The notes below the pieces were generated by a model, which saw only the letters and a list, made by a program, of their open reading frames with translations, searched no databases and was not told the origin of the DNA. DNA of 27,069 nt, from assembly GCA_964481035.1 (NCBI GenBank), contig CAYZSE010000032.1, positions 1 through 27,069 on the forward strand, read 5' to 3'. The position numbers and the translations under genes were made by a program. This document shows positions 1 through 12,464 of the stretch, one piece after another (the stretch's first letter is position 1; every line of letters starts with the position of its first letter). The stretch comes from JAAAPF01 sp964481035 (GTDB lineage Bacteria; Pseudomonadota; Alphaproteobacteria; Geminicoccales; Geminicoccaceae).

Positions 1-54
1 ACGGGGGTCCCTTTTGCACGCCGATAGGGGGTCCCGATTCAACGCCGTTTGACA
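1..54. mobile_element. Terminus of an IS21-family-like insertion sequence (partial)
   Basis: Two imperfect direct repeats with a 24-bp period are visible: GGGGGTCCC at 3-11 and 27-35, each followed by an ACGCCG block (18-23 and 42-47). The unit ends in TTTGACA at 48-54. Read on the minus strand, the end begins TGTCAAACGGCG. IS21-family (istA/istB) elements typically carry such multiple terminal repeats and a 5'-TG...CA-3' border. Recombinase-type coding starts immediately after, at 55. The rest of the element lies outside the window, so no transposase is seen and the family call rests on end structure alone. Confidence 0.6.
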
Positions 55-675
55 CATTACCCCTACTACCTGTGCGACACGCGCGGCTGCGCGAATGAGC
101 GCAGATCGATCCCGCGTGACAGGATCGAGGACGGCTTTGCCGACATCCTGAAGAGCCTCCAGCCGACGCGGCAGCTCTTCGCGCTGGCAAGGGCCATGTT
201 CAAGGACGCCTGGAACATGCGCCTGACGCAAGCGCACCGCGAAAAGGATGAGATCGCAAGGCAGCTCCGCGACGCCGAGAAGCAGATCGAAACGCTCCTG
301 GAGAGGATCGTCGAGACCGACAACGCCAGCGTCATCAAGGCCTATGAGACCAAGATCGCCCGGCTGGAGCGCGAAAAGCTGGTGCTCTCGGATAAGGCGG
401 CCCGGATCGTGCCGCCGAGGGGCAGGCTGGAGGAGTTTATCGAACCGGCCCTTCAGTTTTTGGCAAACCCTTGGAATCTCTACGAAAATGGCAGCCTGAC
501 CTTCAAAAGAACGGTGCTCAGACTGGCCTTTGTGGAGCCTCTGCGGTACGCGCCGGAATCAGGTTATCGAACCGCTGAAATCTCCTTTCCCTTCAAGGTG
601 TTAGCGGAAATTTCAACGTCAAAGTGCGGGATGGTGGGCCCGGAGGGATTCGAACCCCCGACAACACCGTTATGA
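55..675 (+). pseudogene. Large serine recombinase, C-terminal fragment, 5' part removed by IS insertion
   Basis: This 206-codon remnant starts inside the zinc-ribbon domain of a resolvase/invertase-type large serine recombinase: the first residues, HYPYYLCDTRGC, keep only the second cysteine pair. Next comes a long charged helical stretch rich in Glu, Lys and Arg (about residues 55-125), matching the coiled-coil part of these enzymes, and then the usual C-terminal tail. The catalytic resolvase domain and its serine are absent, so it cannot be active. The apparent TTG start at 49 lies inside the IS end and is not a real start. The last 14 residues (MVGPEGFEPPTTPL) are encoded by the antisense strand of a tRNA gene, and the TGA stop (673-675) overlaps the tRNA anticodon. 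Such tails are common in recombinases of elements integrated at tRNA 3' ends. Most likely a decayed island remnant. Confidence 0.75.
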
Positions 676-707
676 GCGGCGCGTTCTGACCGCTGAACTA
701 CGGGCCC
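632..707 (-). tRNA. tRNA with CAU anticodon, probably tRNA-Ile2 (lysidine type)
   Basis: A complete 76-nt cloverleaf with encoded CCA reads on the minus strand. The acceptor stem is GGGCCCG/CGGGCCC with discriminator A. The D stem is GTTC/GAAC with an 8-nt loop. The anticodon stem is CGCCG/CGGTG with loop CTCATAA (anticodon CAT at 674-672). The variable loop has 5 nt, and the T arm is GGGGG-TTCGAAT-CCCTC. CAU could be Met or Ile2. The acceptor sequence and CTCATAA loop resemble the lysidine-modified Ile2 tRNA (E. coli ileX-like) more than elongator Met, but the isotype is inferred. It lies 30 bp after rpoD on the same strand and may be cotranscribed with it. Its 3' half overlaps the antisense recombinase fragment. 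Confidence 0.93.
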
Positions 708-737
708 CCGCAGCCGATCCGCATAACGGGCGGCGGC

Positions 738-2822
<2,085 letters not shown>

Positions 2823-3209
2823 CAAGAACTCCAGTCCCGCGCCTCGGCGCGCATCACGTGTATGAGCGTCAACTGTTGTCGTGTCGGCCCATGAGTCACA
2901 AGAAGTCAGCGGCGGACGACCCCCGCGATCGGTCGTGAGCCGCGCGCCGAATCGCCTCGTGGCCACCGTCACCCGCTGCGGCAACCCGCCGGACGGCGCC
3001 ATGCGCGATCGCGAGCCGGGATGCTGTCATGCCCACAGCAGCCGACCAATTTCGACAAATCCTTCCCGCGACGGGCTGGGAACCGTTCATTCCCACGGTT
3101 GACGAGCTTCCATCGTGAGGCGCGCCACGAACCTTGTTGATAGATTGTGACACCCTAGCCGCGGTTTCAAGTCCGAGGCCACACCGTCGGGTTGGACCAA
3201 CACGTCGTC
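2823..3209. other. 387-bp dnaG-rpoD intergenic region (rpoD leader)
   Basis: No convincing gene is present. The open frames here carry no good ribosome binding site and have no recognisable product. Because rpoD is read on the minus strand, this is its upstream region and probably holds its promoters. The only element I can point to is a CTTGAAA box at 3165-3171 (minus strand). I see no strong terminator hairpin after dnaG. Confidence 0.5.
3142..3171 (-). promoter_or_regulatory. Candidate rpoD promoter with CTTGAAA -35 element
   Basis: On the minus strand CTTGAAA (3171-3165) is followed, after 17 nt counted from TTGAAA, by CAATCT (3147-3142), a poor -10. CTTGAAA matches the -35 motif of heat-shock (sigma-32) promoters, and rpoD has a heat-shock promoter in E. 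coli, but TTGAAA is also a fair sigma-70 -35. The assignment is tentative and would leave a leader of roughly 310 nt. Confidence 0.3.
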
Positions 3210-4895
3210 TCATTGCGGCTTTTTGACGTAGGTGTCGCGGATGCGGGCGACCTCCGCCTCCAGATCGGCGAGCCCGTCGGTCGCCGCCGCATCGCCCGCT
3301 ATCCCGAGCACCCGGAGCGCCGTTTCTCGGATCGCCTGCCCGGACCACGTGAAATGACGCCGGCGCTGCTCCAACCATGCAAGCGCGTCCCCCGCCGTCG
3401 CGTCCGCGTCGAGGCGCGCCTTGATGCTGGAGGGATCGGCCTCGTTCTCGCCATGATCGAGGATCGCTTCGGACAGATGCGCGGCGTGAGCGGAGGTGAA
3501 GCCGGGCTTTTCCAAGAAGGCGAGGGCATGGGGCAGCAGGCCCGGATCCTCCATGACCGCCAGCAGCACGCAGGCTTCGTCGTTGCTCGCGCTCGACCGA
3601 TGCGACGTGACCGCCCGGCGGGTCGTCGACGGCCGAGGTGACGCCGACGCGCCGCCTGCGCGCAGCCGAGCGAACAGGTCGTCGCCGTACTCGCGCCGGA
3701 TGTCGGGGTCACGGACGCTACCGAGCACCTCTTTCAGCCGTCGGCGCAGCGCCGCGCGAGCGTCCGGGCCGCACGGTGGGGGATCGCCGCCGAGATGACG
3801 CCACAACATGCCGGCGAGCGGCATCGGGCTCGCCGTCAGCTCGCGCCACCGCTCGACGCCCCCCGCCGCGAGGAGACTGTCCGGGTCCTCGCCAGGCGGC
3901 AGCACGATGAACCGCAGAGTGTGGCCGGGGCGCAACAGCCCGAGCGCCGTCTCGGCGAGCTTGCCGGCGGCGCGCAGTCCCGCCGCGTCGCCGTCGAGGC
4001 AGACGAGCGGTGCGTCGTCGAGCCGCCACAGGCGCTCGATCTGCTCGCTCGTGACGGCCGTGCCCAGCGGCGCGACCGCGGCGAGGCCGCAGCGCGCCAT
4101 CGCGATGACGTCCAAGTAGCCCTCGGCGACGTGCACGCGCCCGCGACCGGCGCGACGGTCGAGCCGGTGCGCGCCGTACAGCATCTCGCGCTTCTTGAAC
4201 AGCGGGCCCTCGGGGCTGTTGAGATACTTGGCGGCGGCGTTGTCCTTGAGCGCCCGGCCACCAAAGCCGACGAGGCGTCCGTGATCGTCGCGGATGGGGA
4301 ACATCAGCCGGTCGCGAAAGCGGTCCAAGGCGGCGCCGCCGTCGTCGGGGACGATGGTGAGCCCCGCCTCGACCAGATCGGCGAGCGGCACGCCCTTCGC
4401 GTGCAGCGCCTGGGTCAGCGTGGCCCGACCGGCGGGCGCGTAGCCCAGCTCGAAGGCCTGCAGCGTCGCCGAATCGAGCCCACGCCGCGCCGCGTATGCC
4501 GCCGCGGCCTTGCCCTCGGGGCGGGCCAGCGCGCCACGGTAGAACCGTGCCGCCGCCTCCAGCACCTCGGTGAGCCCGAGCGCTCGCACGCGCGCCGGAT
4601 CGGGCCGGTCGGTCACCGGCGGCTCCAGGCCGGTGAGCTCGGCCGCCCGGCGCACGGCCGGAGCGAAGTCGAGCCCTTCCATGGCCATGACGAAGTCGAT
4701 GCCGTTGCCGTGGGCGCCGCAGCCGAAGCAGTGATAGGTGCCGCGGCTCTCGGTCACCGTGAAGGACGGGGTCTTCTCTTGATGGAACGGGCAGAGGCCC
4801 TTCCAGAGCGGACCGTTGCGGGTGAGCCGGACGTAGCGGGCGACGATCTCGACGATCGGCAGCCGCGCCTTGAAGGCCGCGAGGTCGCCGCTCAC
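3210..4895 (-). CDS. dnaG: DNA primase DnaG
   Basis: Synthesises RNA primers for replication and binds the replicative helicase; 561 aa, somewhat short for the family but complete. The N-terminal zinc-binding domain has C35, H38, C56 and C59 (CPFHQEKTPSF, then YHCFGCG). The catalytic core follows with the RFRDRLMFPI and GFGGRAL motifs near 192-215. The TOPRIM fold shows EGYLDVIA (E258) and LDGDAAG (D301, D303), the expected metal-binding acids. The remaining C-terminal part (about 400-561) corresponds to the weakly conserved helicase-interaction region. The start is GTG with GAGG about 8 nt upstream. It begins 9 bp after the yqeY stop, so the two are very likely cotranscribed. Confidence 0.96.
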   Translation of the reverse strand: MSGDLAAFKARLPIVEIVARYVRLTRNGPLWKGLCPFHQEKTPSFTVTESRGTYHCFGCGAHGNGIDFVMAMEGLDFAPAVRRAAELTGLEPPVTDRPDPARVRALGLTEVLEAAARFYRGALARPEGKAAAAYAARRGLDSATLQAFELGYAPAGRATLTQALHAKGVPLADLVEAGLTIVPDDGGAALDRFRDRLMFPIRDDHGRLVGFGGRALKDNAAAKYLNSPEGPLFKKREMLYGAHRLDRRAGRGRVHVAEGYLDVIAMARCGLAAVAPLGTAVTSEQIERLWRLDDAPLVCLDGDAAGLRAAGKLAETALGLLRPGHTLRFIVLPPGEDPDSLLAAGGVERWRELTASPMPLAGMLWRHLGGDPPPCGPDARAALRRRLKEVLGSVRDPDIRREYGDDLFARLRAGGASASPRPSTTRRAVTSHRSSASNDEACVLLAVMEDPGLLPHALAFLEKPGFTSAHAAHLSEAILDHGENEADPSSIKARLDADATAGDALAWLEQRRRHFTWSGQAIRETALRVLGIAGDAAATDGLADLEAEVARIRDTYVKKPQ

Positions 4896-4904
4896 CGGTG
4901 CACC

Positions 4905-5372
4905 TCAGTGCAGCCGCTCGCAGATCAGCCGCTTGGCCTGCTGGAAGTCGAGCCGACCGCGATACTGCTTCTTCAGCCGGGCGACGACGCGGCCGACATC
5001 GCGCAGGTCGGAGGCGGAGGTGTCGCTGATCGCCGCGTCGACGACGGCGACCGTCTCCGCCTGGTCGAGCGGCCTGGGCAGAAAATCCTCGATGACGCCG
5101 ATCTCGCGCTCCTCGCGCGCCGCCATCTCGAGCCGCCCGCACGTCTCGCATCGCGCGATCTCCGCACGGCGCTGAGCGACCATCTCGCCGAGCAGCTCCT
5201 CGATCGCGGCGTCGTCCAAGGGCGGCCGACCCTCCTCTTGCAGCGTGAGGTCGCGGTCGCGGATCGCGGTGAGGATGAGCCGCAGGGTGGCGGCGGCGCA
5301 GCCGTCGTTTTGGTCGCTGTCGCTGACCTCGCGCAAACGCTTTTGCAGATGATTGCGAAGCGTTGCCGCCAT
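4905..5372 (-). CDS. yqeY: GatB/YqeY domain-containing protein
   Basis: A 155-aa stand-alone YqeY-family protein. The domain is related to the C-terminal tRNA-interacting tail of GatB, the amidotransferase subunit that makes Gln-tRNA or Asn-tRNA, but the role of the free protein is not settled. Characteristic parts are the N-terminal TLRLILTAIRDRDL helix, the EEREIGVIEDFLPRPL segment near 87-102, and the helical end with DVGRVVARLKKQYRGR. The ATG at 5372 has a GAGGAG ribosome binding site. It is the first gene of the yqeY-dnaG unit, an order common in alphaproteobacteria, and diverges from carA across 129 bp. Confidence 0.93.
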   Translation of the reverse strand: MAATLRNHLQKRLREVSDSDQNDGCAAATLRLILTAIRDRDLTLQEEGRPPLDDAAIEELLGEMVAQRRAEIARCETCGRLEMAAREEREIGVIEDFLPRPLDQAETVAVVDAAISDTSASDLRDVGRVVARLKKQYRGRLDFQQAKRLICERLH

Positions 5373-5433
5373 AGCGAGCTCCTCGTCCAGACCGGTCGAG
5401 CGACGATGCGTGATCCCGCGAATTGGTCGTCGC

Positions 5434-5462
5434 TTGACGCGCTGTCAACGGCTCAGTAGGTC
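5434..5462 (+). promoter_or_regulatory. Candidate carAB promoter, overlapping the divergent yqeY promoter
   Basis: TTGACG (5434-5439) is separated by 17 bp from TAGGTC (5457-5462), a plausible sigma-70 promoter for carA. On the minus strand TTGACA (5449-5444, reading across the end of the palindrome) is followed after 17 bp by CAATTC, a weaker candidate for yqeY-dnaG. The two -35 boxes form the palindrome TTGAC-N5-GTCAA at 5434-5448. The -35 boxes are good and the -10 boxes poor, so this is tentative. Confidence 0.4.
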
Positions 5463-5501
5463 TCCGGCGCGGTCCGCGCACCCCGCCCAAGTGACACGTC
5501 C

Positions 5502-6650
5502 ATGACATCGCCGCTCCTCGCCGACGCCGCCCTCGTCCTCAAGGATGGCACCGTCTTTCACGGCCGCGCCCTGGGCCGGCGCGGCCACGCGATCGGAGAG
5601 GTCGTCTTCAACACCGCGATGTCCGGCTATCAGGAAGTTCTCACCGATCCGTCCTACGCCGGGCAGATCATCGCCTTCACCTTCCCGCATATCGGCAATG
5701 TCGGAACGAACGACGAGGATCTCGAGGCGGTGACCCCTTGGGCTCGCGGGCTCGTGCTGCGAGCCGAGCCGACGCTGCCGTCGAGCTTTCGCGCGGTTGC
5801 GGCGCTCGACGTGTGGCTCAGGGACCGGGACCTCACCGGCATCGCGGGCATCGACACCCGCGCGCTGACCCGCCGCATCCGCGACCACGGCGCGCAGACG
5901 GCCGGCATCGTCGCCGCCGACGAGCTCGGCCCGGCGATCGAGCTCGTGCGCCGGGAGGTGGCCACCGCGCCCGACATGGAGGGCCAGGACCTCGCCGGCC
6001 TCGTCACCTGCCGCCAGCGCTACAGCTGGGACGAGGGCCTGTGGCGGCTCGGCGAGGGCTTCGCCGCGGGCGGCGGCGCCGGCCCCCACGTCGTCGCCGT
6101 CGACTACGGCGCCAAGCGCAACATCCTCAGGCACCTCGCCGAGCGCGGCTTCCGCGTGACCGTCGTGCCCGCCACGGCGACGGCGGCCGAGATCAATGCG
6201 CTCGGCCCCGACGCCGTCTTCCTCTCGAACGGCCCGGGCGATCCGGCGGCGACCGGCGAATACGCCGTGCCGACGATCCGCGAGCTGCTCGCCACCGGCA
6301 AGCCGCTCTTCGGCATCTGCCTCGGCCATCAGCTCCTGGGCCTCGCCCTGGGCGCGCGGACGACCAAGATGCCCTTCGGCCACCATGGCGCGAACCACCC
6401 CGTGCAGGACCTCGAGACCGGCCGGGTCGAGATCACCTCGCAGAACCACGGCTTCGCGGTCGACCCGGCGAGCGTGCCCACGGGCGTGGACGTCACCCAC
6501 AAGTCGCTCTTTGACGGCACCGTCGAGGGCCTGAAGGTGCAGGATCGGCCCGTCTTCTCGGTCCAGTACCACCCCGAGGCGTCGCCCGGCCCGCAGGACA
6601 GCGCGCACCTCTTCGACCGCTTCTCGGCACTCCTGGGCCGGGTCGGCTGA
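5502..6650 (+). CDS. carA: Carbamoyl-phosphate synthase small subunit CarA
   Basis: Glutamine amidotransferase subunit that hydrolyses glutamine and channels ammonia to CarB, making carbamoyl phosphate for arginine and pyrimidine synthesis; 382 aa, the usual size. The N-terminal CPSase small-chain domain shows GEVVFNTAMSGYQEVLTDPS near 28-47 and the IAGIDTRALTR motif near 115. The C-terminal class I GATase domain has the nucleophile in GICLGHQ (C273) and the partners in YHPEASPG (H357, E359). It is the first gene of carA-carB and carB starts one base after its stop. The ribosome binding site is weak. Confidence 0.98.
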   Translation: MTSPLLADAALVLKDGTVFHGRALGRRGHAIGEVVFNTAMSGYQEVLTDPSYAGQIIAFTFPHIGNVGTNDEDLEAVTPWARGLVLRAEPTLPSSFRAVAALDVWLRDRDLTGIAGIDTRALTRRIRDHGAQTAGIVAADELGPAIELVRREVATAPDMEGQDLAGLVTCRQRYSWDEGLWRLGEGFAAGGGAGPHVVAVDYGAKRNILRHLAERGFRVTVVPATATAAEINALGPDAVFLSNGPGDPAATGEYAVPTIRELLATGKPLFGICLGHQLLGLALGARTTKMPFGHHGANHPVQDLETGRVEITSQNHGFAVDPASVPTGVDVTHKSLFDGTVEGLKVQDRPVFSVQYHPEASPGPQDSAHLFDRFSALLGRVG

Positions 6651-6651
6651 G

Positions 6652-9909
<3,258 letters not shown>

Positions 9910-9972
9910 ATGGTTCCAAAAAGCGGGCCGGCCTTCGCCGGCGCGCCATCAATGCGTTCGAGGCTTCGCGGC

Positions 9973-10449
9973 ATGCTGGGTAAGACGCCGATGACGCCGG
10001 ATGGCCATGCGCGTCTGGCGGCGGAATTGAAGAGGCTCAAGAGCACGGAGCGGCCGGCGGTCATCAAGGCCATCGCCGAGGCACGCGAGCACGGCGATCT
10101 CTCGGAGAACGCCGAGTACCACGCCGCGCGCGAGCGGCAGAGCTTCATCGAGGGGCGCATCCTCGAGATCGAGGACAAGCTCGCCCGCGCCGAGGTGATC
10201 GACATCTCGCAGCAGAACGGCTCGAAGGTGATGTTCGGCGCCAAGGTCAAGCTGGTCGACGAGGAGACCGACGAGGAGACGGTCTACCAGCTCGTCGGCC
10301 CCGACGAATCGGAGATCGAGGCCGGCCTGCTGTCGATCAACTCACCGGTCGCCCAGGCGCTCTTGGGCAAGGAGGCGGGCGACAGCGTCGAGGTGAGCAC
10401 ACCCGGCGGCGTGCGCTATTTCGAGATCCTCGAGGTCCGCTTCGGCTGA
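9973..10449 (+). CDS. greA: Transcription elongation factor GreA
   Basis: Rescues backtracked RNA polymerase by stimulating transcript cleavage through its secondary channel; 158 aa, the normal length. The N-terminal coiled coil holds the family signature around AEAREHGDLSENAEYHAARE, whose acidic tip residues coordinate the catalytic metal. The C-terminal FKBP-like domain ends in GGVRYFEILEV. The frame is open from 9910, but the ATG at 9973 gives the standard MLGKTPMTPDG start and has GAGG about 10 nt upstream; the extra 21 residues are not Gre-like. It is likely cotranscribed with carAB. Confidence 0.97.
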   Translation: MLGKTPMTPDGHARLAAELKRLKSTERPAVIKAIAEAREHGDLSENAEYHAARERQSFIEGRILEIEDKLARAEVIDISQQNGSKVMFGAKVKLVDEETDEETVYQLVGPDESEIEAGLLSINSPVAQALLGKEAGDSVEVSTPGGVRYFEILEVRFG

Positions 10450-10543
10450 TCCGGCGGCGGCGGTCTGGGGGCTTCTCGACGACCGCCCTGGCCACGCTCG
10501 CCAGGTCGAGGGCCTGCTCGAGGCGCTGGGCGGCGGGCGCGGC

Positions 10544-11398
10544 GTGCCGCTCACCTACGCCCGGCCGCTGCGCATCCCCGATCTCTTCGCTCCGGCGACG
10601 CTCGCCCATCTGAGCGACGACGGCCGCGCCGCTCTGACGCCGCCGTGGCCCGCGGTCGCGATCGGCTGCGGCCGCCGCACGGCCGCGGTCCTGCGCTGGC
10701 TCAAGGCGCGGGCGGGTGGACGGCTCCAAGCCGTCTACCTGATGCGGCCGGCGTGCTTAAGGGGCCTCGATCTCGCCGCGGTGCCGGAGCACGACGGCGC
10801 CGGGGACCATCCCCGCATCGTGCGCACGGTGGGCGCGCTCCACCCGTTCGACCGCGCCCGCCTCGACGCCGCCGCCCATGACCTGCCGGTGGTGGCGCGC
10901 GCCTTGCCCCGGCCCTACACGACGGTCCTGGTCGGCGGGCCGGCTCATCGTATCCGGTTCGGGCTCGCGGAGATCGCCGCGCTCGCCGCGCGCGTCAGCG
11001 CGCTCATCGGCGCGACCGGTGGCAGCGCGCTCGTGACGACGAGCCGGCGGACGCCTGAAGGCGGTGCGGAGGCGCTGCGGCAGGGGCTCGCCGTGCCGCA
11101 CATCGTCCACGATGCCAACGCGGCGGCGGACAACCCACTGCCGGCCTTTCTCGGCGTCGCCGATCGCGTGGTCGTGACGGCCGACAGCCTGTCGATGCTG
11201 AGCGAGGCCGCCGCCACGGGTCGGCCCGTCCATATTTTCCCGCTCGACGGCACGCCCGCCAAGATGCGACGGCTTCGGGACCGCCTCGCCGAGCGAGGCT
11301 ACATCCAGCCGTGGGGCGCGACGTCGCTGCCGCCGGCCGCGCCGCTGAACGAGGCGCGGCGCCTCGCCGACCTCGTCCGCGCAAGAGCGGCGCTCTAA
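10544..11398 (+). CDS. Mitochondrial fission ELM1 family protein; true start unresolved, probably upstream
   Basis: Member of the ELM1/DUF1022-type family, which resembles glycosyltransferase-B folds in its nucleotide-sugar-like C-terminal part; the bacterial function is not established. C-terminal landmarks are ALVTTSRRTP near 164 and VVTADSLSMLSEAAATGRPV near 208-227. From the GTG at 10544 the protein has 284 aa. In the same frame, however, 10463-10516 already encodes a typical family N-terminus (VWGLLDDRPGHARQVEGL), which this start leaves out. The frame is open back to a TGA at 10394, but between 10397 and 10463 it contains no ATG, GTG or TTG, only an ATT at 10418. Initiation at a rare codon, or a sequence error near the GGC repeats after greA, would explain this. 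It follows greA closely. Confidence 0.8.
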   Translation: MPLTYARPLRIPDLFAPATLAHLSDDGRAALTPPWPAVAIGCGRRTAAVLRWLKARAGGRLQAVYLMRPACLRGLDLAAVPEHDGAGDHPRIVRTVGALHPFDRARLDAAAHDLPVVARALPRPYTTVLVGGPAHRIRFGLAEIAALAARVSALIGATGGSALVTTSRRTPEGGAEALRQGLAVPHIVHDANAAADNPLPAFLGVADRVVVTADSLSMLSEAAATGRPVHIFPLDGTPAKMRRLRDRLAERGYIQPWGATSLPPAAPLNEARRLADLVRARAAL

Positions 11399-11468
11399 AT
11401 CGGTGGAGAGGGGGCGTCGCAGGCGCTACAACGACGGCTCTTGCGGAGATCAGCACAGGGAGACGAAC

Positions 11469-12464
11469 ATGCCCGGGTCGCGCCACGTCCGACTGGCCAT
11501 CATCGGCTCGGGTCCCGCCGGCTACACGGCCGCGATCTACGCCGCCCGCGCCAACCTCGAGCCGGTTCTCGTCCAGGGCCTGCAACCGGGCGGCCAGCTC
11601 TCGATCACCACCGATGTCGAGAACTACCCGGGCTTCGCCGAGCCGATCCAGGGGCCGTGGCTGATGGAGCAGATGGCCGAGCAGGCCCGGCACTGCGGCG
11701 CCGAACTCATCGCCGACCTCGTCGCCGCCGTCGACCTCGGGGCCCGGCCGTTCCGCCTGGAGCTCGACGGCGGCGATCGCCTCGAGGCCGACGCGGTCAT
11801 CCTCGCCACCGGCGCCCAGGCGCGCTGGCTCGGGCTCGCGAGCGAGCAGCGGTTCATGGGCTTCGGCGTCTCGGCGTGCGCCACCTGCGACGGGTTCTTC
11901 TTCCGCAACAAGAGGGTCGCCGTCGTCGGCGGCGGCAACTCGGCGGTCGAGGAGGCGCTCTACCTCGCGCAGATGTGCGAGCACGTCACGGTCGTCCACC
12001 GCCGCGACGCGCTCCGGGCCGAGAAGGTCATGCAGGACCGCCTCTTCGCGCATCCCAAGGTCGAGGTGCTCTGGGACCACGTCGTCGCGGAGATCACCGG
12101 CACCGACGCGCCGCCGAGCGTGACCGGCCTGCGCGCGCGGCACGTGCGGACCGGCGAGATCACCGAGCTCGATGTCGAGGGCGTCTTCGTCGCCATCGGC
12201 CACGATCCGGCGACCGAGCTCGTCAAGGGCCAGGTGGCGATGGACGGCGAGGGCTACATCGTCACCCGGCCGGACAGCACCGTGACCGACGTGCCCGGCT
12301 TCTTCGCCGCCGGCGACGTCCAGGACAAGGTCTTCCGCCAGGCCGTCACCTCGGCGGGCTCGGGCTGCATGGCCGCCCTGGAGGCGGAGAAGCACCTCGC
12401 CGCTCATCCGCAGCTCGAAGGGCTCGACAGCGCCGACCCGATGCGCGCCGTCGGCGCCGACTGA
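11469..12464 (+). CDS. trxB: Thioredoxin-disulfide reductase TrxB
   Basis: FAD enzyme that passes electrons from NADPH to thioredoxin in the cytoplasm; 331 aa. The FAD-binding GSGPAG lies at 13-18. The redox-active pair is CATC (C137, C140). The NADPH-binding GGGNSAVEEA starts at 154, and the C-terminal FAD motif GFFAAGDVQD is present. The frame is open from 11403, but the ATG at 11469 has a good GGGAGA site and puts the Rossmann motif in its normal place. Its TGA stop overlaps the ATG of the LysR gene by one base (TGATG), implying translational coupling. Confidence 0.97.
   Translation: MPGSRHVRLAIIGSGPAGYTAAIYAARANLEPVLVQGLQPGGQLSITTDVENYPGFAEPIQGPWLMEQMAEQARHCGAELIADLVAAVDLGARPFRLELDGGDRLEADAVILATGAQARWLGLASEQRFMGFGVSACATCDGFFFRNKRVAVVGGGNSAVEEALYLAQMCEHVTVVHRRDALRAEKVMQDRLFAHPKVEVLWDHVVAEITGTDAPPSVTGLRARHVRTGEITELDVEGVFVAIGHDPATELVKGQVAMDGEGYIVTRPDSTVTDVPGFFAAGDVQDKVFRQAVTSAGSGCMAALEAEKHLAAHPQLEGLDSADPMRAVGAD

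Noticed and set aside
49..54. TTG at 49 as start of the recombinase gene
   Set aside because: It lies within the IS terminus; the recombinase sequence starts mid-domain at 55, so there is no genuine start.
2823..3002. N-terminal 60-residue extension of RpoD to 3002
   Set aside because: The extension is not sigma-like, and the ATG at 2822 has a good ribosome binding site and a normal sigma N-terminus.
3718..5508. Long Arg-rich open frame over dnaG and yqeY
   Set aside because: Out-of-frame shadow of two clearly identified genes; the product is Arg/Ala/Pro-rich without domains.
11441..12463. Extended reading frame fused in front of the LysR regulator
   Set aside because: The upstream part is an out-of-frame reading of trxB; the LysR protein starts at the ATG overlapping the trxB stop.
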